Positions 1-7,507 of a stretch of 64,000 bases of DNA are shown here, in pieces. The notes beneath the pieces were generated by a model that was not told the origin of the DNA, searched no databases, and saw only the letters and a list, made by a program, of their open reading frames with translations. The stretch is from the NCBI RefSeq assembly GCF_900115095.1, contig NZ_FOVH01000001.1:62001-126000 (forward strand), in the 5' to 3' direction. Position 1 is the first letter of the stretch. Each line of letters begins with the position of its first letter. The DNA is from Actinomadura madurae. GTDB lineage: Bacteria > Actinomycetota > Actinomycetes > Streptosporangiales > Streptosporangiaceae. The position numbers and the translations under genes are program-made.

Positions 1-1
1 G

Positions 2-631
2 CACATCGACCCGGCCGCCGTCGGCAACGACATGCGGATGCTGGTGTCGAGCATGGCCGGGCGGGCGTCCGTCGAGCTGAAGGGCCGCGAGCTCGGCTAC
101 GACCTGTCCGGCGAGAAGGCCAAGGCGGTCGTCGGCAAGGTGAAGGAGCTGGAGTCCACCGGCTACACCTTCGAGGCCGCGGACGCCTCCTTCGAGCTGC
201 TCCTGCGCGAGGAGCTGACCGGCGTCCGGCAGCGGCACTTCGAGGTCGAGTCGTGGCGGTCGATCGTGGAGCGCCGTCCCGACGGCTCCATGGTCAGCGA
301 GGCCACCGTCAAGCTGCACGCCAAGGGCGAGCGGATCATCGCGACCGGCGAGGGCAACGGCCCCGTCAACGCGCTCGACAACGCGCTGCGGATCGCGCTC
401 GGCCGCCTCTACCCGGAGCTGGCGCGGCTGGAGCTGGTCGACTACAAGGTCCGCATCCTGGAGGGGGCGCACGGCACCGACGCCCGGACGAGGGTGCTGG
501 TCGAGTCCAGCGACGGCGAGCGCGAATGGGGGACGGTCGGCGTCGAGGACAACGTCATCGCCGCGTCCTGGCAGGCCCTGGAGGAGGCCGTCACCTACTG
601 CCTGCTGCGCGCCGGATACGAGGCGGGCTGA
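2..631 (+). CDS. cimA: Citramalate / 2-isopropylmalate synthase family, C-terminal part
   Basis: The reading frame enters from the left edge and ends at 631, leaving 209 residues. It contains the end of the catalytic/linker part (AGRASVEL, KVKELE) and the C-terminal regulatory LeuA dimer domain (VNALDNALR, DYKVRILE, EDNVIAASWQALEEAV). In this family the enzyme condenses acetyl-CoA with pyruvate (citramalate) or a 2-oxoacid; the C-terminal domain gives feedback control by the branched-chain product. The actinobacterial cimA subtype is chosen on overall resemblance; leuA cannot be excluded because the catalytic TIM barrel is outside the window. It stands alone, with the GNAT gene 58 bases downstream. 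Confidence 0.85.
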   Translation, partial: HIDPAAVGNDMRMLVSSMAGRASVELKGRELGYDLSGEKAKAVVGKVKELESTGYTFEAADASFELLLREELTGVRQRHFEVESWRSIVERRPDGSMVSEATVKLHAKGERIIATGEGNGPVNALDNALRIALGRLYPELARLELVDYKVRILEGAHGTDARTRVLVESSDGEREWGTVGVEDNVIAASWQALEEAVTYCLLRAGYEAG

Positions 632-689
632 CCGGCGGGCCCGTCCCCCGCATCGGGAATCTCCCGGGGCCGCCGGGCATTATCGGGGC

Positions 690-971
690 ATGAGCACCGA
701 GATCACCGACAATGCCGGGAAGAGCCGCTACGAGATCAGGCTCGACGGGGAACTCGCCGGGTTCGCCGAGTACGAGCGGGGCGAGGGCGCCGTCGTCTTC
801 ACCCACACCGAGGTCGACCCCGCGTTCGAGGGCAAGGGCGTGGGCGGCTCCCTGGCCCGGGGCGCGCTGGACGACGTCCGCGCGAAGGGGCTGTCGGCCG
901 TCCCGCTGTGCCCCTTCATCAAGAAGTGGATCGGCAGGCACCCCGACTACCAGGACCTCGTCCGGTCCTGA
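690..971 (+). CDS. Small GNAT-family N-acetyltransferase (YjdJ type)
   Basis: This 93-residue protein matches the short single-domain GNAT class. After an N-terminal strand (RYEIRLDGELAGFAEY) come HTEVDPAFEGKGVGGSL, where the G-K-G-V-G loop is the pyrophosphate-binding motif for acetyl-CoA, and the typical ending CPFIKKWIGRHPDYQDLV. Members acetylate small amines or protein N-termini; the substrate is unknown. It overlaps nothing upstream and its stop lies 3 bases from the convergent stop of the cyclase-like gene. Family assignment is firm, function is not. Confidence 0.85.
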   Translation: MSTEITDNAGKSRYEIRLDGELAGFAEYERGEGAVVFTHTEVDPAFEGKGVGGSLARGALDDVRAKGLSAVPLCPFIKKWIGRHPDYQDLVRS

Positions 972-974
972 CGG

Positions 975-2286
975 CTACACCGCCCTGAGCCGCGACTTGC
1001 CGCCCTCCAGCATCAGCCACGCCCACGCCGAGGTCTCCTTCACCCGCACCCGGACCCGCGTGTAGCGGGCCGGGTCGACCAGGCCCGGCGCGGGCGTGAT
1101 CACCGTGTCGAACACGAAGTCGGACGCGACGAAGGCCAGGTCGGCGCCCGTCTCGGCGACCCGCCGCTTCACCGCGGGCGCGTCCACCATCCGGCGCGTG
1201 GTGATGATGGCGCCGCCGGCCACGCCCTTCGGGCCGCGCCGCACGGGACCGACGTGCAGCGCGGCCCGCAGCTGCAGCCGGGTGGCCTCGGCGGCGCGCC
1301 GGTTGTGCCGCCGCAGCGCCGCCGCCAGGTGCGCCACCATCGGGTCCACGACCGCCTCCGTCGGCGTCGTCGCCGGCACGATCACCAGCGCCCCGTCGCC
1401 GCGGTCCTCCTGGTACAGGTGCGACAGGTCGAGCGCGGACGGCCCCGAACGCCTCGCCCATCAGGTCGTACATGGCGTCCAGCACGTACCCGCGGTCGGC
1501 GTCGGTGCGCACCGGCGAGCTGAACCCGGTGATGTCGGTGATGAGGATCGAGCAGTTTCCGAGCGCTCCCTGCGGCAGCTCGGGCGGGCCGAGCCGCTCG
1601 ACCTGCCGCCGGTAGACCTGCTGTTCGAGGACGGCCCGGACCCGGGGGCTGCCGTCCAGGAAGGCCGCGAAGTCCTGCGCGCCGATCCGCAGCGCCTGGA
1701 CGTCGCTCTCCGCCGTCACGGTCGCGGACCGGTCCCGCACGGTCAGCGCCGCCCGCTCGCCGACCAGCTCCCCGGCGCCCCGGAACGCGACGATCCGCTG
1801 CTCGGCGCCCTCCCGCACCCAGACCCGCGTCCAGCCGGACAGGATCACGACGACCTCGCCCGCCCGGCCGCCCTCCCGGCACAGCACCTCCTCCTTCCGG
1901 TACACGTGCCCGCGCGCCCGCGCGATGAGGGCGTGCCGCTCGCCGGCGGTCAGCGCGTCCCAGAACGTCTCCGCGCCGTCCGGTACGACTTCCCTGGCGA
2001 ACGGCACCGCCGGCAGTGCGGCCCCCGCCCCCGGCGGGGGACCGGACGTCTCGTGCAACGTCCCGGACCGCAGGTACTGGACGAGGGCGTTCGTCACGCT
2101 CACGGCGAGGCAGGACAGGAACGTCAGGAAGCCGGTGATCGCGGCGCTCACCGAGCCGCCCAGCGCGTACCCCAGGGTCACCGACAGGAGCGTCACGGGG
2201 ACGGTGACGCGGGCGTCCATGGCGCCGGTGCCGGCGTTCGAGGCGACCCGCCTCCGCGCCCGCGCCACCCAGCGGTTCGTGCTCAC
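975..2286 (-). pseudogene. cNMP-binding / adenylate-cyclase-like membrane protein, frameshifted
   Basis: Read from GTG at 2286 (GGAAGG upstream), the product has two hydrophobic helices (roughly residues 22-75), a cyclic-nucleotide-binding-like domain (about 105-225: GEVVVILSGWTRVW, FRGAGELVGERAAL) and the start of a class III nucleotide-cyclase homology domain (SILITDITGFSS). At about position 1440 the frame breaks after AFGA; the next frame supplies the conserved remainder (YQEDRGDGALVIVP, LQLRAALHVGPV, stop at 975). Removing one base there would give a continuous protein of about 436 residues. The TDITGF and DRGDG motifs are typical of actinomycete proteins of this architecture. A sequencing error is as likely as real inactivation. 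Confidence 0.75.
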
Positions 2287-2627
2287 GGAGTCGTCCTTCC
2301 CCCGGGAAGGCACGGCGATCTGCCGCCGTCCCGCTCCCGGCGTTGGTCATGCCCCACGTCTCCCCACGACCAAGGTAGGACGATATGCATATAAAAGCCA
2401 TACGAAGGCTGTACAAAACACGGTGACGATTACGTATCCTGATGGCGAGAGTGATGCGATGCTGAGCATCGGAGGTTTCCGGAGCACGAACCGAGGGAAC
2501 CTCCCCCGTACCCCCTGTATGCGGGGCATGGGTTTGCTGACGAAGGACCGCACGATCGCCTGACCGGCGGATCCCGGCCCGCACGGCGGACCGGGCTTCA
2601 CGCCCCCCGGGATGGGAGAAAGCGCTC
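2287..2627. promoter_or_regulatory. Intergenic promoter region between divergent genes
   Basis: This 341-base gap separates the minus-strand cyclase-like gene from the plus-strand RHH-like gene. It contains the most AT-rich stretch of the first 10 kb (about 2375-2470), as expected of a divergent promoter region. An inverted repeat CGATGC-TGA-GCATCG lies at 2457-2471. Short reading frames cross it on both strands but none has a convincing ribosome-binding site. I cannot assign exact -35/-10 elements. Confidence 0.4.
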
Positions 2628-2918
2628 ATGACGAACAACCGAGCAGCCTCCGACGCGCCGGGCACCGGCCGGGACCCGGCCGCCCCGAGCCACCGCGCCG
2701 AGGCCGTTCCGCAGAACGAGCGCGTGACCATCAACCTGACCGGCAAGGCCGTCCAGGCCCTCCAGCGCCTCCAGGAGCAGACCGGCTACAACAAGACCGA
2801 CTGCATCAACCGCGCCCTGATCATCGCAGGCGAGATCGAGAACATGTCCCGCGAACCCGGCGCCGTCTACTGGCGCAAGACCCCCGACTCCGACCTCATG
2901 CTCGTCCGCTTCGTCTGA
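2628..2918 (+). CDS. Ribbon-helix-helix-like small protein
   Basis: This 96-residue protein has a disordered, Pro/Ala-rich N-terminus of about 30 residues. A compact part follows (ERVTINLTGKAVQALQRLQE, TGYNKTDCINRALIIAGEIE) that fits the beta-strand plus two-helix pattern of ribbon-helix-helix DNA-binding proteins such as CopG/Arc. The tail has aromatic and charged residues (VYWRKTPDSDLMLVRF). The start is supported by GGGAGAAAG just upstream. No toxin gene follows, so an antitoxin role is not supported. It faces the convergent GntR gene 41 bases away. Function unknown. Confidence 0.7.
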   Translation: MTNNRAASDAPGTGRDPAAPSHRAEAVPQNERVTINLTGKAVQALQRLQEQTGYNKTDCINRALIIAGEIENMSREPGAVYWRKTPDSDLMLVRFV

Positions 2919-2959
2919 CCCTCACCGAGACCGGGCACGTGGGTGCTGGTGAGACGAGG

Positions 2960-3793
2960 TCAGGAATCGTGTTGCCAGACCGTGTCGGGGACGTCTCCGG
3001 CTATGAATCGGATCTTGTTGGTGCCGGGCTTGTAGACGGTGATGGTGAGGCGGAAGGGCTCACCGTTCTGGTCGTATGCGGTGCGTTTGTGTTCGATGAC
3101 GGCGAGGCTGCCTCGGGAGAGTCCGAAGAACCTCAGCTCCTCGTCCCTCGGAGGGCGCGCGTCGAACTCGTCCTCGTAGCCGGTCTGCTCATGGCCGCGG
3201 CTCTGCAGATAGGCCACGGTCCCCTCTTCGATGTCGACGGACTTGAGGAGCGCCTGAGCCTGGATCGCGAGTTCGAGCTTGAAGTAGGAGTGCTGGAGCG
3301 AGTTCGGCTTGCCGTCCACGAACCGCTCCTGGGAGCGGCGTACCACCTGCGGCTTCTGCGGTGAGTCCGGCGGGACGGGGTTGATCCCGAGCGCCTCCAT
3401 CTGCGCGCTGTCGGCGTCCTCGACCTGGACTTCGGGCTTCGACGAATGCGTCCGATGGCCCTGGCGCTGCGCCTCGGCCACGAACGCCTCGCCCTCGCCG
3501 CCGCCGAATCCGCGTCCGAGCGCGTTCCCCTCGCCCAGGTCCGTGTGGTTCAGGGTGATGACGAAGGGCGCGGCGGGCTCGGCGACGAAGCTGCCCTTCT
3601 GCGGGACGGTCTCGACGAGGCCTTCCTGGCGGAGCTCGTTGACGGCCTTCTTGATCGTGTTGGGTGACACCCCCCAGCTGTCCGCCAGTTCTTTCTCCGT
3701 CGGCAGCTGGACGCCAGGGCCGAGCGTCCCGTTGTCGATCTTGGCTCTGAGGTCGGAGGCGATCTCGGAGTACTTGGAGACCCTGCCTGCCAT
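2960..3793 (-). CDS. GntR/HutC-family transcriptional regulator (UTRA domain)
   Basis: This 277-residue protein starts at ATG 3793, with GAAGGGA upstream. The N-terminal winged helix (about residues 5-70: YSEIASDLRAKI, LPTEKELADSWGVSPNTIKK, LVETVPQKGSFV) is the GntR DNA-binding domain. The C-terminal part (ERFVDGKPNSLQHSYF, GTVAYLQSRG, RTAYDQNGEPFRLTITVY) is a UTRA-type ligand-binding domain. A charged linker (about 85-125) joins them. It is the last gene of a run of three minus-strand genes, 32 bases after a GNAT acetyltransferase, and resembles the GntR protein encoded at 4576-5463. The ligand is unknown. Confidence 0.9.
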   Translation of the reverse strand: MAGRVSKYSEIASDLRAKIDNGTLGPGVQLPTEKELADSWGVSPNTIKKAVNELRQEGLVETVPQKGSFVAEPAAPFVITLNHTDLGEGNALGRGFGGGEGEAFVAEAQRQGHRTHSSKPEVQVEDADSAQMEALGINPVPPDSPQKPQVVRRSQERFVDGKPNSLQHSYFKLELAIQAQALLKSVDIEEGTVAYLQSRGHEQTGYEDEFDARPPRDEELRFFGLSRGSLAVIEHKRTAYDQNGEPFRLTITVYKPGTNKIRFIAGDVPDTVWQHDS

Positions 3794-3825
3794 GACGTTC
3801 CCTTCTCGGCGGCGGGGGGCGGGGG

Positions 3826-4446
3826 TCAGCGGAGGTGGATCTGTTCGATGATGTGATGGTGCCTTGTGGGTGTCCGGGATGGTAGGGGTTTCTGGAAGAG
3901 GGCGCCTGACGGGGTGTTGTCGCTGGTCTTGCGGATCGCGACGTCCTGGAAGCCCTGGCGGCGGTAGTAGGCGTGGAGCTCGGTGTTGTCGGTCCAGACG
4001 TCGATCCTGATCAGTTCCGCGTTCTTCTGCCGGGACGCGCCCTTGCGTCCCGCCCAGTCGATCAGTTCGGCGCCGAGGCCGCGGCCGGCGTAGTCGCGGT
4101 GGATGACCAGGCGGTGGAGGTAGACGGCCTCGGTCCGGCGTTCCTCCGGCGTCCAGAGCTCCTCGTGGCCGATCAGCCGGATGGAGACGGTGCCGATCGC
4201 GAGCTCGCCGTCGAACAGGAGCCAGGTCTCCTTGTTGAGGAGGGCCTCGTACACGCGTTTGGTGCGGTCGTCCTCGCTCGGCCATGGGCGGGCCCACTGC
4301 GTGGTGTTCTTCTCCTCCCGCAGCCAGCGGGCGGCGTGGTCGATGAGGTCGAGGACGTCCCGCAGTTCGTCCGGACGAGCGAGGCGGATGTGGTGACCGG
4401 CGTGGCGGGCCCGGCTGCGCTGGCGGGCCATGGTGGGTGTGTCCAC
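3826..4446 (-). CDS. GNAT-family N-acetyltransferase
   Basis: This 206-residue protein starts at GTG 4446 (CAGGAG close upstream); ATG 4431 is an alternative. It shows the GNAT fold order: an N-terminal helix region (DELRDVLDLIDHAARWL), beta strands (WLLFDGELAIGTVSIRL), the acetyl-CoA loop (LHRLVIHRDYAGRGLGAEL) with R-G-L-G, and the C-terminal part (RIDVWTDNTELHAYYRRQGF). The pattern is typical of acetyltransferases acting on small molecules. It lies between two related GntR regulators on the same strand, suggesting a small stress or resistance operon, although no substrate can be named. Confidence 0.88.
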   Translation of the reverse strand: MDTPTMARQRSRARHAGHHIRLARPDELRDVLDLIDHAARWLREEKNTTQWARPWPSEDDRTKRVYEALLNKETWLLFDGELAIGTVSIRLIGHEELWTPEERRTEAVYLHRLVIHRDYAGRGLGAELIDWAGRKGASRQKNAELIRIDVWTDNTELHAYYRRQGFQDVAIRKTSDNTPSGALFQKPLPSRTPTRHHHIIEQIHLR

Positions 4447-4575
4447 GTGCTCCTGACTCCGAGAAAAAACCGAGCCCCCGCCTCCTGGCCGCCGGGAGCC
4501 GAGGCTCCGAGCCGGTCGGGAAGGGGGGCGTGTGGATAGGTGTGAGACTGCCGCCGTGGTCGGGGCGGCGGCGAT

Positions 4576-5463
4576 CTATCCGCTTCCGGCGCCGTCGTCC
4601 GGTGGGGATTCGTGCGGAGTGTCCTCGGCCGGCGCCAGACCGGGCGCCCTGAGGACGTCTTCGGGTACCTTTCCGTCGTTGTAGTGGAGCCGTGTCCGGT
4701 CGGCGGGCCAGACCGTCACGGTGAGGCGGAACGCCTTGCCGTCAGGGGAGTAGGCGGTCCGGACCGTCTCGAAGACGACGTCGGCCGCGGAGTCGCCGAG
4801 GCCGAAGAACCGCTTCTCGTTCTCGTCCGGGACGCGGACCTTGATCTCGTCGTGGAAGCCGACCTCACTGTAGCCGAGCGTCTCGCCCAGGTAGGCGACC
4901 GCGCCCTCGGGGATGTCGCGCGGCGAGAGGAGCCGCGACGCGCCGCCGGTGGCGAAGTCGAGCGGGTAGAACGAGGTCTGCAGCGCCCACGGGCGGTCGT
5001 CGAGGAAGATCTCCTGGTGCCGGGAGATGAGCTCGGCGCCGGGGTCGGACTGCAGGTACCGGGCGATGACCTTGGTGCCCTCCTGGACCTCCACCTTGAC
5101 CTGCGACACCGTGACGTCGCGGTGCACGGGGATGAAGGCGTCCCGGTTGTACCACTCGCCCGAACCGCTGCCCGGTGCGAGGCCCAGCGCCACCGCGGAG
5201 AGCGTCACGTGGACGATGTTGGGCCGGCCGACGACGAAGGTCCCCTTGCCCTGCTGGGACACGACGTATCCCTGCTGCTGCAGCCAGGACAGCGCGTCGC
5301 GGACGGTGTTGCGGGACGCCTTGTAGTGCGCTTCGAGCTCCTTCTCGGCGGGGAGGCGCCGCCGGCCGGCCGTCCCCTCGCCGGGGGCGAGGTCGCCCGA
5401 CTCGATGCGGCGGAGCAGGTCATCGGCTATGTCGCGCCACCGGGCGGGCGTCGTGCGAGCCAT
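4576..5463 (-). CDS. GntR-family transcriptional regulator (UTRA domain)
   Basis: This 295-residue protein starts at ATG 5463, with GGGAGGGGAG 9 bases upstream. The winged helix (ARWRDIADDLLRRIES, LPAEKELEAHYKASRNTVRD, YVVSQQGKGTFVV) is followed by a UTRA-like sensor domain (QEIFLDDRPWALQTSFYPLD, GAVAYLGETLGY, RTAYSPDGKAFRLTVTVWP). It is a paralogue-like relative of the GntR protein encoded at 2960-3793. Its upstream region carries nested inverted repeats that are good operator candidates, so autoregulation and control of the divergent small membrane-protein genes at 5709 are plausible. Confidence 0.9.
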   Translation of the reverse strand: MARTTPARWRDIADDLLRRIESGDLAPGEGTAGRRRLPAEKELEAHYKASRNTVRDALSWLQQQGYVVSQQGKGTFVVGRPNIVHVTLSAVALGLAPGSGSGEWYNRDAFIPVHRDVTVSQVKVEVQEGTKVIARYLQSDPGAELISRHQEIFLDDRPWALQTSFYPLDFATGGASRLLSPRDIPEGAVAYLGETLGYSEVGFHDEIKVRVPDENEKRFFGLGDSAADVVFETVRTAYSPDGKAFRLTVTVWPADRTRLHYNDGKVPEDVLRAPGLAPAEDTPHESPPDDGAGSG

Positions 5464-5541
5464 CCGAACCGCTCCCCTCCCTGTCCGCTCGACTGGTACC
5501 GCTGAGCCGGACAAGCAACGTACATCGAACCGGACTTAACT

Positions 5542-5624
5542 CTTGAACAAGTAGTTCCCGCTCAACGTGTTTGCAATCTCTAGGAATGGTAACAAGTTGA
5601 GTGAGGGAACTTGTTGGTACAAGT
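5542..5624. promoter_or_regulatory. Candidate GntR operator cluster
   Basis: Three inverted repeats lie in the AT-richer divergent region between 5463 and 5709: CTTG-AA-CAAG at 5542-5551; AACAAGTT (5591-5598) with AACTTGTT (5608-5615), a perfect 8-base repeat spaced by 9; and ACTTG-TTGGTA-CAAGT at 5609-5624, sharing its left arm with the previous one. The common half-site CTTG/CAAG suggests binding by one dimeric regulator, most simply the adjacent GntR protein. Confidence 0.5.
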
Positions 5625-5708
5625 CGACCGGTTGAGAACTCGGACAACTCTACCAGCAGGATGTTCGGGATGTAAGGGATACCGCGAACACTCGGAGGAG
5701 GGTTCACC

Positions 5709-5921
5709 ATGATGGTCGCTCTGTGGATCTTCGGTCCCGCGGCACTGTTCCTGACCCTGGCGCTCTACGTCGCCCTGATGGGCTACCGCACGAGGGACCT
5801 GCAGTTCCGCAGCCGGATGGCGGCGCCGTCGCCGGCGGTCGGCCGGCGGGGCCCGCTGGTCAACGTCTCGGTGCCGGCGGACAGGACGCCGCCGGTCCGG
5901 CCCGTGCGGACGGGCGCATGA
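5709..5921 (+). CDS. Small single-pass membrane protein
   Basis: This 70-residue protein starts at ATG 5709, with GGAGGAGG 8 bases upstream. One hydrophobic helix (about residues 3-25: ALWIFGPAALFLTLALYVAL) is followed by a basic, Pro-rich tail (RTRDLQFRSRM...). I recognise no family. It is transcribed away from the GntR gene and its start is 84 bases from the candidate operator cluster. The next small gene follows after 44 bases. Confidence 0.6.
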   Translation: MMVALWIFGPAALFLTLALYVALMGYRTRDLQFRSRMAAPSPAVGRRGPLVNVSVPADRTPPVRPVRTGA

Positions 5922-5965
5922 TCTCCGGTCGCCGCCGAGCGCGCCGCTGACCCAAGGAGTTCGAC

Positions 5966-6319
5966 GTGGAAGACAGCCTGATGGACCCGGCGCCGGACGT
6001 CCCGTACCCGACGGCCGCCGACGGCCGGGAGCGCACCGCCGCGGTCGAGGAGCCGACCGAGCGTGCCCATCCGCGTCTCGTGCTCACCCCGGCCGCCGAG
6101 CCCCGTGCGGAGCGCGAGCCGCGGGCCGGCGCTGTGGTCAGCGGGATCGTGGTCCTGCTGCTCACCGCCGAGCTGGGCCGCCGGGCCGGCGCGCCGGCCC
6201 GGCTGACCGCGATCTTCTGCGCGGGCGCCTGCGCCGCGGTGATCGTGCCCCGGTACGCGCCGGCCGCGCCGCTTCCACGTCTCCGGCTCCGGCCGGCCGC
6301 CGCGAGCGCGGCACCCTGA
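5966..6319 (+). CDS. Small hypothetical membrane protein
   Basis: The start is GTG 5966, preceded by AAGGAG at 5954. The 117-residue product has an acidic, disordered N-terminus (about 50 residues) and one or two hydrophobic stretches (AGAVVSGIVVLLLTAEL, LTAIFCAGACAAVIVP). The C-terminus is basic and Ala/Pro-rich. No family recognised. Its spacing suggests co-transcription with the small membrane-protein gene at 5709. The good ribosome site argues that the frame is translated. Confidence 0.5.
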   Translation: MEDSLMDPAPDVPYPTAADGRERTAAVEEPTERAHPRLVLTPAAEPRAEREPRAGAVVSGIVVLLLTAELGRRAGAPARLTAIFCAGACAAVIVPRYAPAAPLPRLRLRPAAASAAP

Positions 6320-6472
6320 CGACCGTAGGACGGGGGAGTCCGGGGAGACTGAAGGGAGGTATGTGGCCAAAGGGGGAGTTTGGCCTGCCTTCAGGCGGAT
6401 TTCTCCGCCCAGAAACGGGACATAACGGATCTTTTCCCTCATACTTCTAGTGACCGAAGAGAGGGATGACCA

Positions 6473-6874
6473 GTGATCGGCCGTATGCGACCCCTGCCTC
6501 ACCCGGACCCCTTCGTCGACGTCACCCGCGGGTACGTCACCCGCGTCGGCGACGCGCTGCAGGCGCGCGGGGTGCCGCTCTCGAACGTCTGGCTCGATCC
6601 GTCCGATCCGCGGGACGCCACCTTCGTCCTCGGGCTGCGGGCCCTGGTGTGGAACGAGTCCGAGGGCTTCGTGCTCGGCGAGTTCGTCTCCGGGGAACCC
6701 GGCGTCCGCACCGTACTGCGCGACCCCGTCCGGCTCGGGGACTCCGTCCTGCCCGACCCGAGGTCCGTTCCCGGGCTGCTGGAGCGGGGCGGCGAGGGCG
6801 CGCCGGCTTCTCTGCGGTCCTTCGCCGCGGGTCATGACGGGTTCGAGGACGAGCTCGTCCGGTACACGGTCTGA
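6473..6874 (+). CDS. DUF6292-like small protein
   Basis: This 133-residue protein starts at GTG 6473, with GAGAGGGA 7 bases upstream. Features are an N-terminal motif (HPDPFVDVTRGYVTRVGDAL), a central strand region (ALVWNESEGFVLGEFV) and a C-terminal (LGDSVLPDPRSVPGLL). The pattern resembles a small actinomycete-specific domain (DUF6292) that I recall mostly from accessory regulatory loci; the assignment is from memory of the pattern. No catalytic residues stand out. The upstream 150 bases hold no other gene. Confidence 0.6.
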   Translation: MIGRMRPLPHPDPFVDVTRGYVTRVGDALQARGVPLSNVWLDPSDPRDATFVLGLRALVWNESEGFVLGEFVSGEPGVRTVLRDPVRLGDSVLPDPRSVPGLLERGGEGAPASLRSFAAGHDGFEDELVRYTV

Positions 6875-7057
6875 GGTCGTTCGTTCGAAAGAACGAGGAC
6901 CTTTCCGTGCGTAGCGGCGCTGCTACGGAGAAAATCCGCCAAAAGTGGCGAAACGGGTGGCGGATTTCTGGTGGAGGATCCACTATGAGGATCTGCACGG
7001 CACGTGCGAGGTTTCCGCGTGCCGCGTTCCGACGAACCGACCTGCCGGAGTGATCCT

Positions 7058-7426
7058 ATGCCTGTCCGCCCCTGGAGCCCCGAGGACCTCGGGCGTCCGA
7101 CGGACGGGACCTGGGCGGACATCGCCTTCGGCCTCGGCGAGATGTACGAGCGCGAGGACGATCTGGAGCAGGCCGCCGGCTGGTACCGGCGGGCCGCCGA
7201 GGCCGGCCGCGCCGACGCCGCGCTCCGCCTCGGCGCCGTGCTCGGCCGGCTGGCCGACGCGGGCGCCGCCGACTCCGCCGACGACCTGCTGGCCGAGGCC
7301 GCCCGCTGGCTCAGCGGCGCCCAGGCCGCCACCACCCCGGACGCCATCGAGCTGATCACCGACATGCTCAACCGGCAGCTGCGGCAGGCCGCGCGCCGCG
7401 GGTTCGAACCGTCCCCGGCGGGATGA
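7058..7426 (+). CDS. Small TPR/Sel1-like repeat protein
   Basis: The start at ATG 7058 is chosen because GGAG lies 7 bases upstream. The 122-residue product contains a clear TPR/Sel1-type helical pair (WADIAFGLGEMYEREDDLEQ, AAGWYRRAAEAGRADAALRL) followed by a second pair (DDLLAEAARWLSGAQA). Such repeats mediate protein contacts. It lies 72-82 bases before the CBM2-like membrane protein on the same strand. A similar short repeat (RQYRQAAQAGDPAAMRNLAAL) occurs in the kinase encoded at 46536. Confidence 0.65.
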   Translation: MPVRPWSPEDLGRPTDGTWADIAFGLGEMYEREDDLEQAAGWYRRAAEAGRADAALRLGAVLGRLADAGAADSADDLLAEAARWLSGAQAATTPDAIELITDMLNRQLRQAARRGFEPSPAG

Positions 7427-7507
7427 CGCCTTCCGGCCGGGCGTGAACCGAACCGCCGCGCCCGTCGTCGGACTCCATGAGATCGACGACAGTGGAAGGT
7501 GGCCGAG

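Noticed and set aside
2347-2601. Minus-strand frame of 84 codons with a hydrophobic stretch upstream of the cyclase-like gene
   Set aside because: No ribosome site, and it lies in the AT-rich promoter zone; the hydrophobic look comes from the local AT-rich bias.
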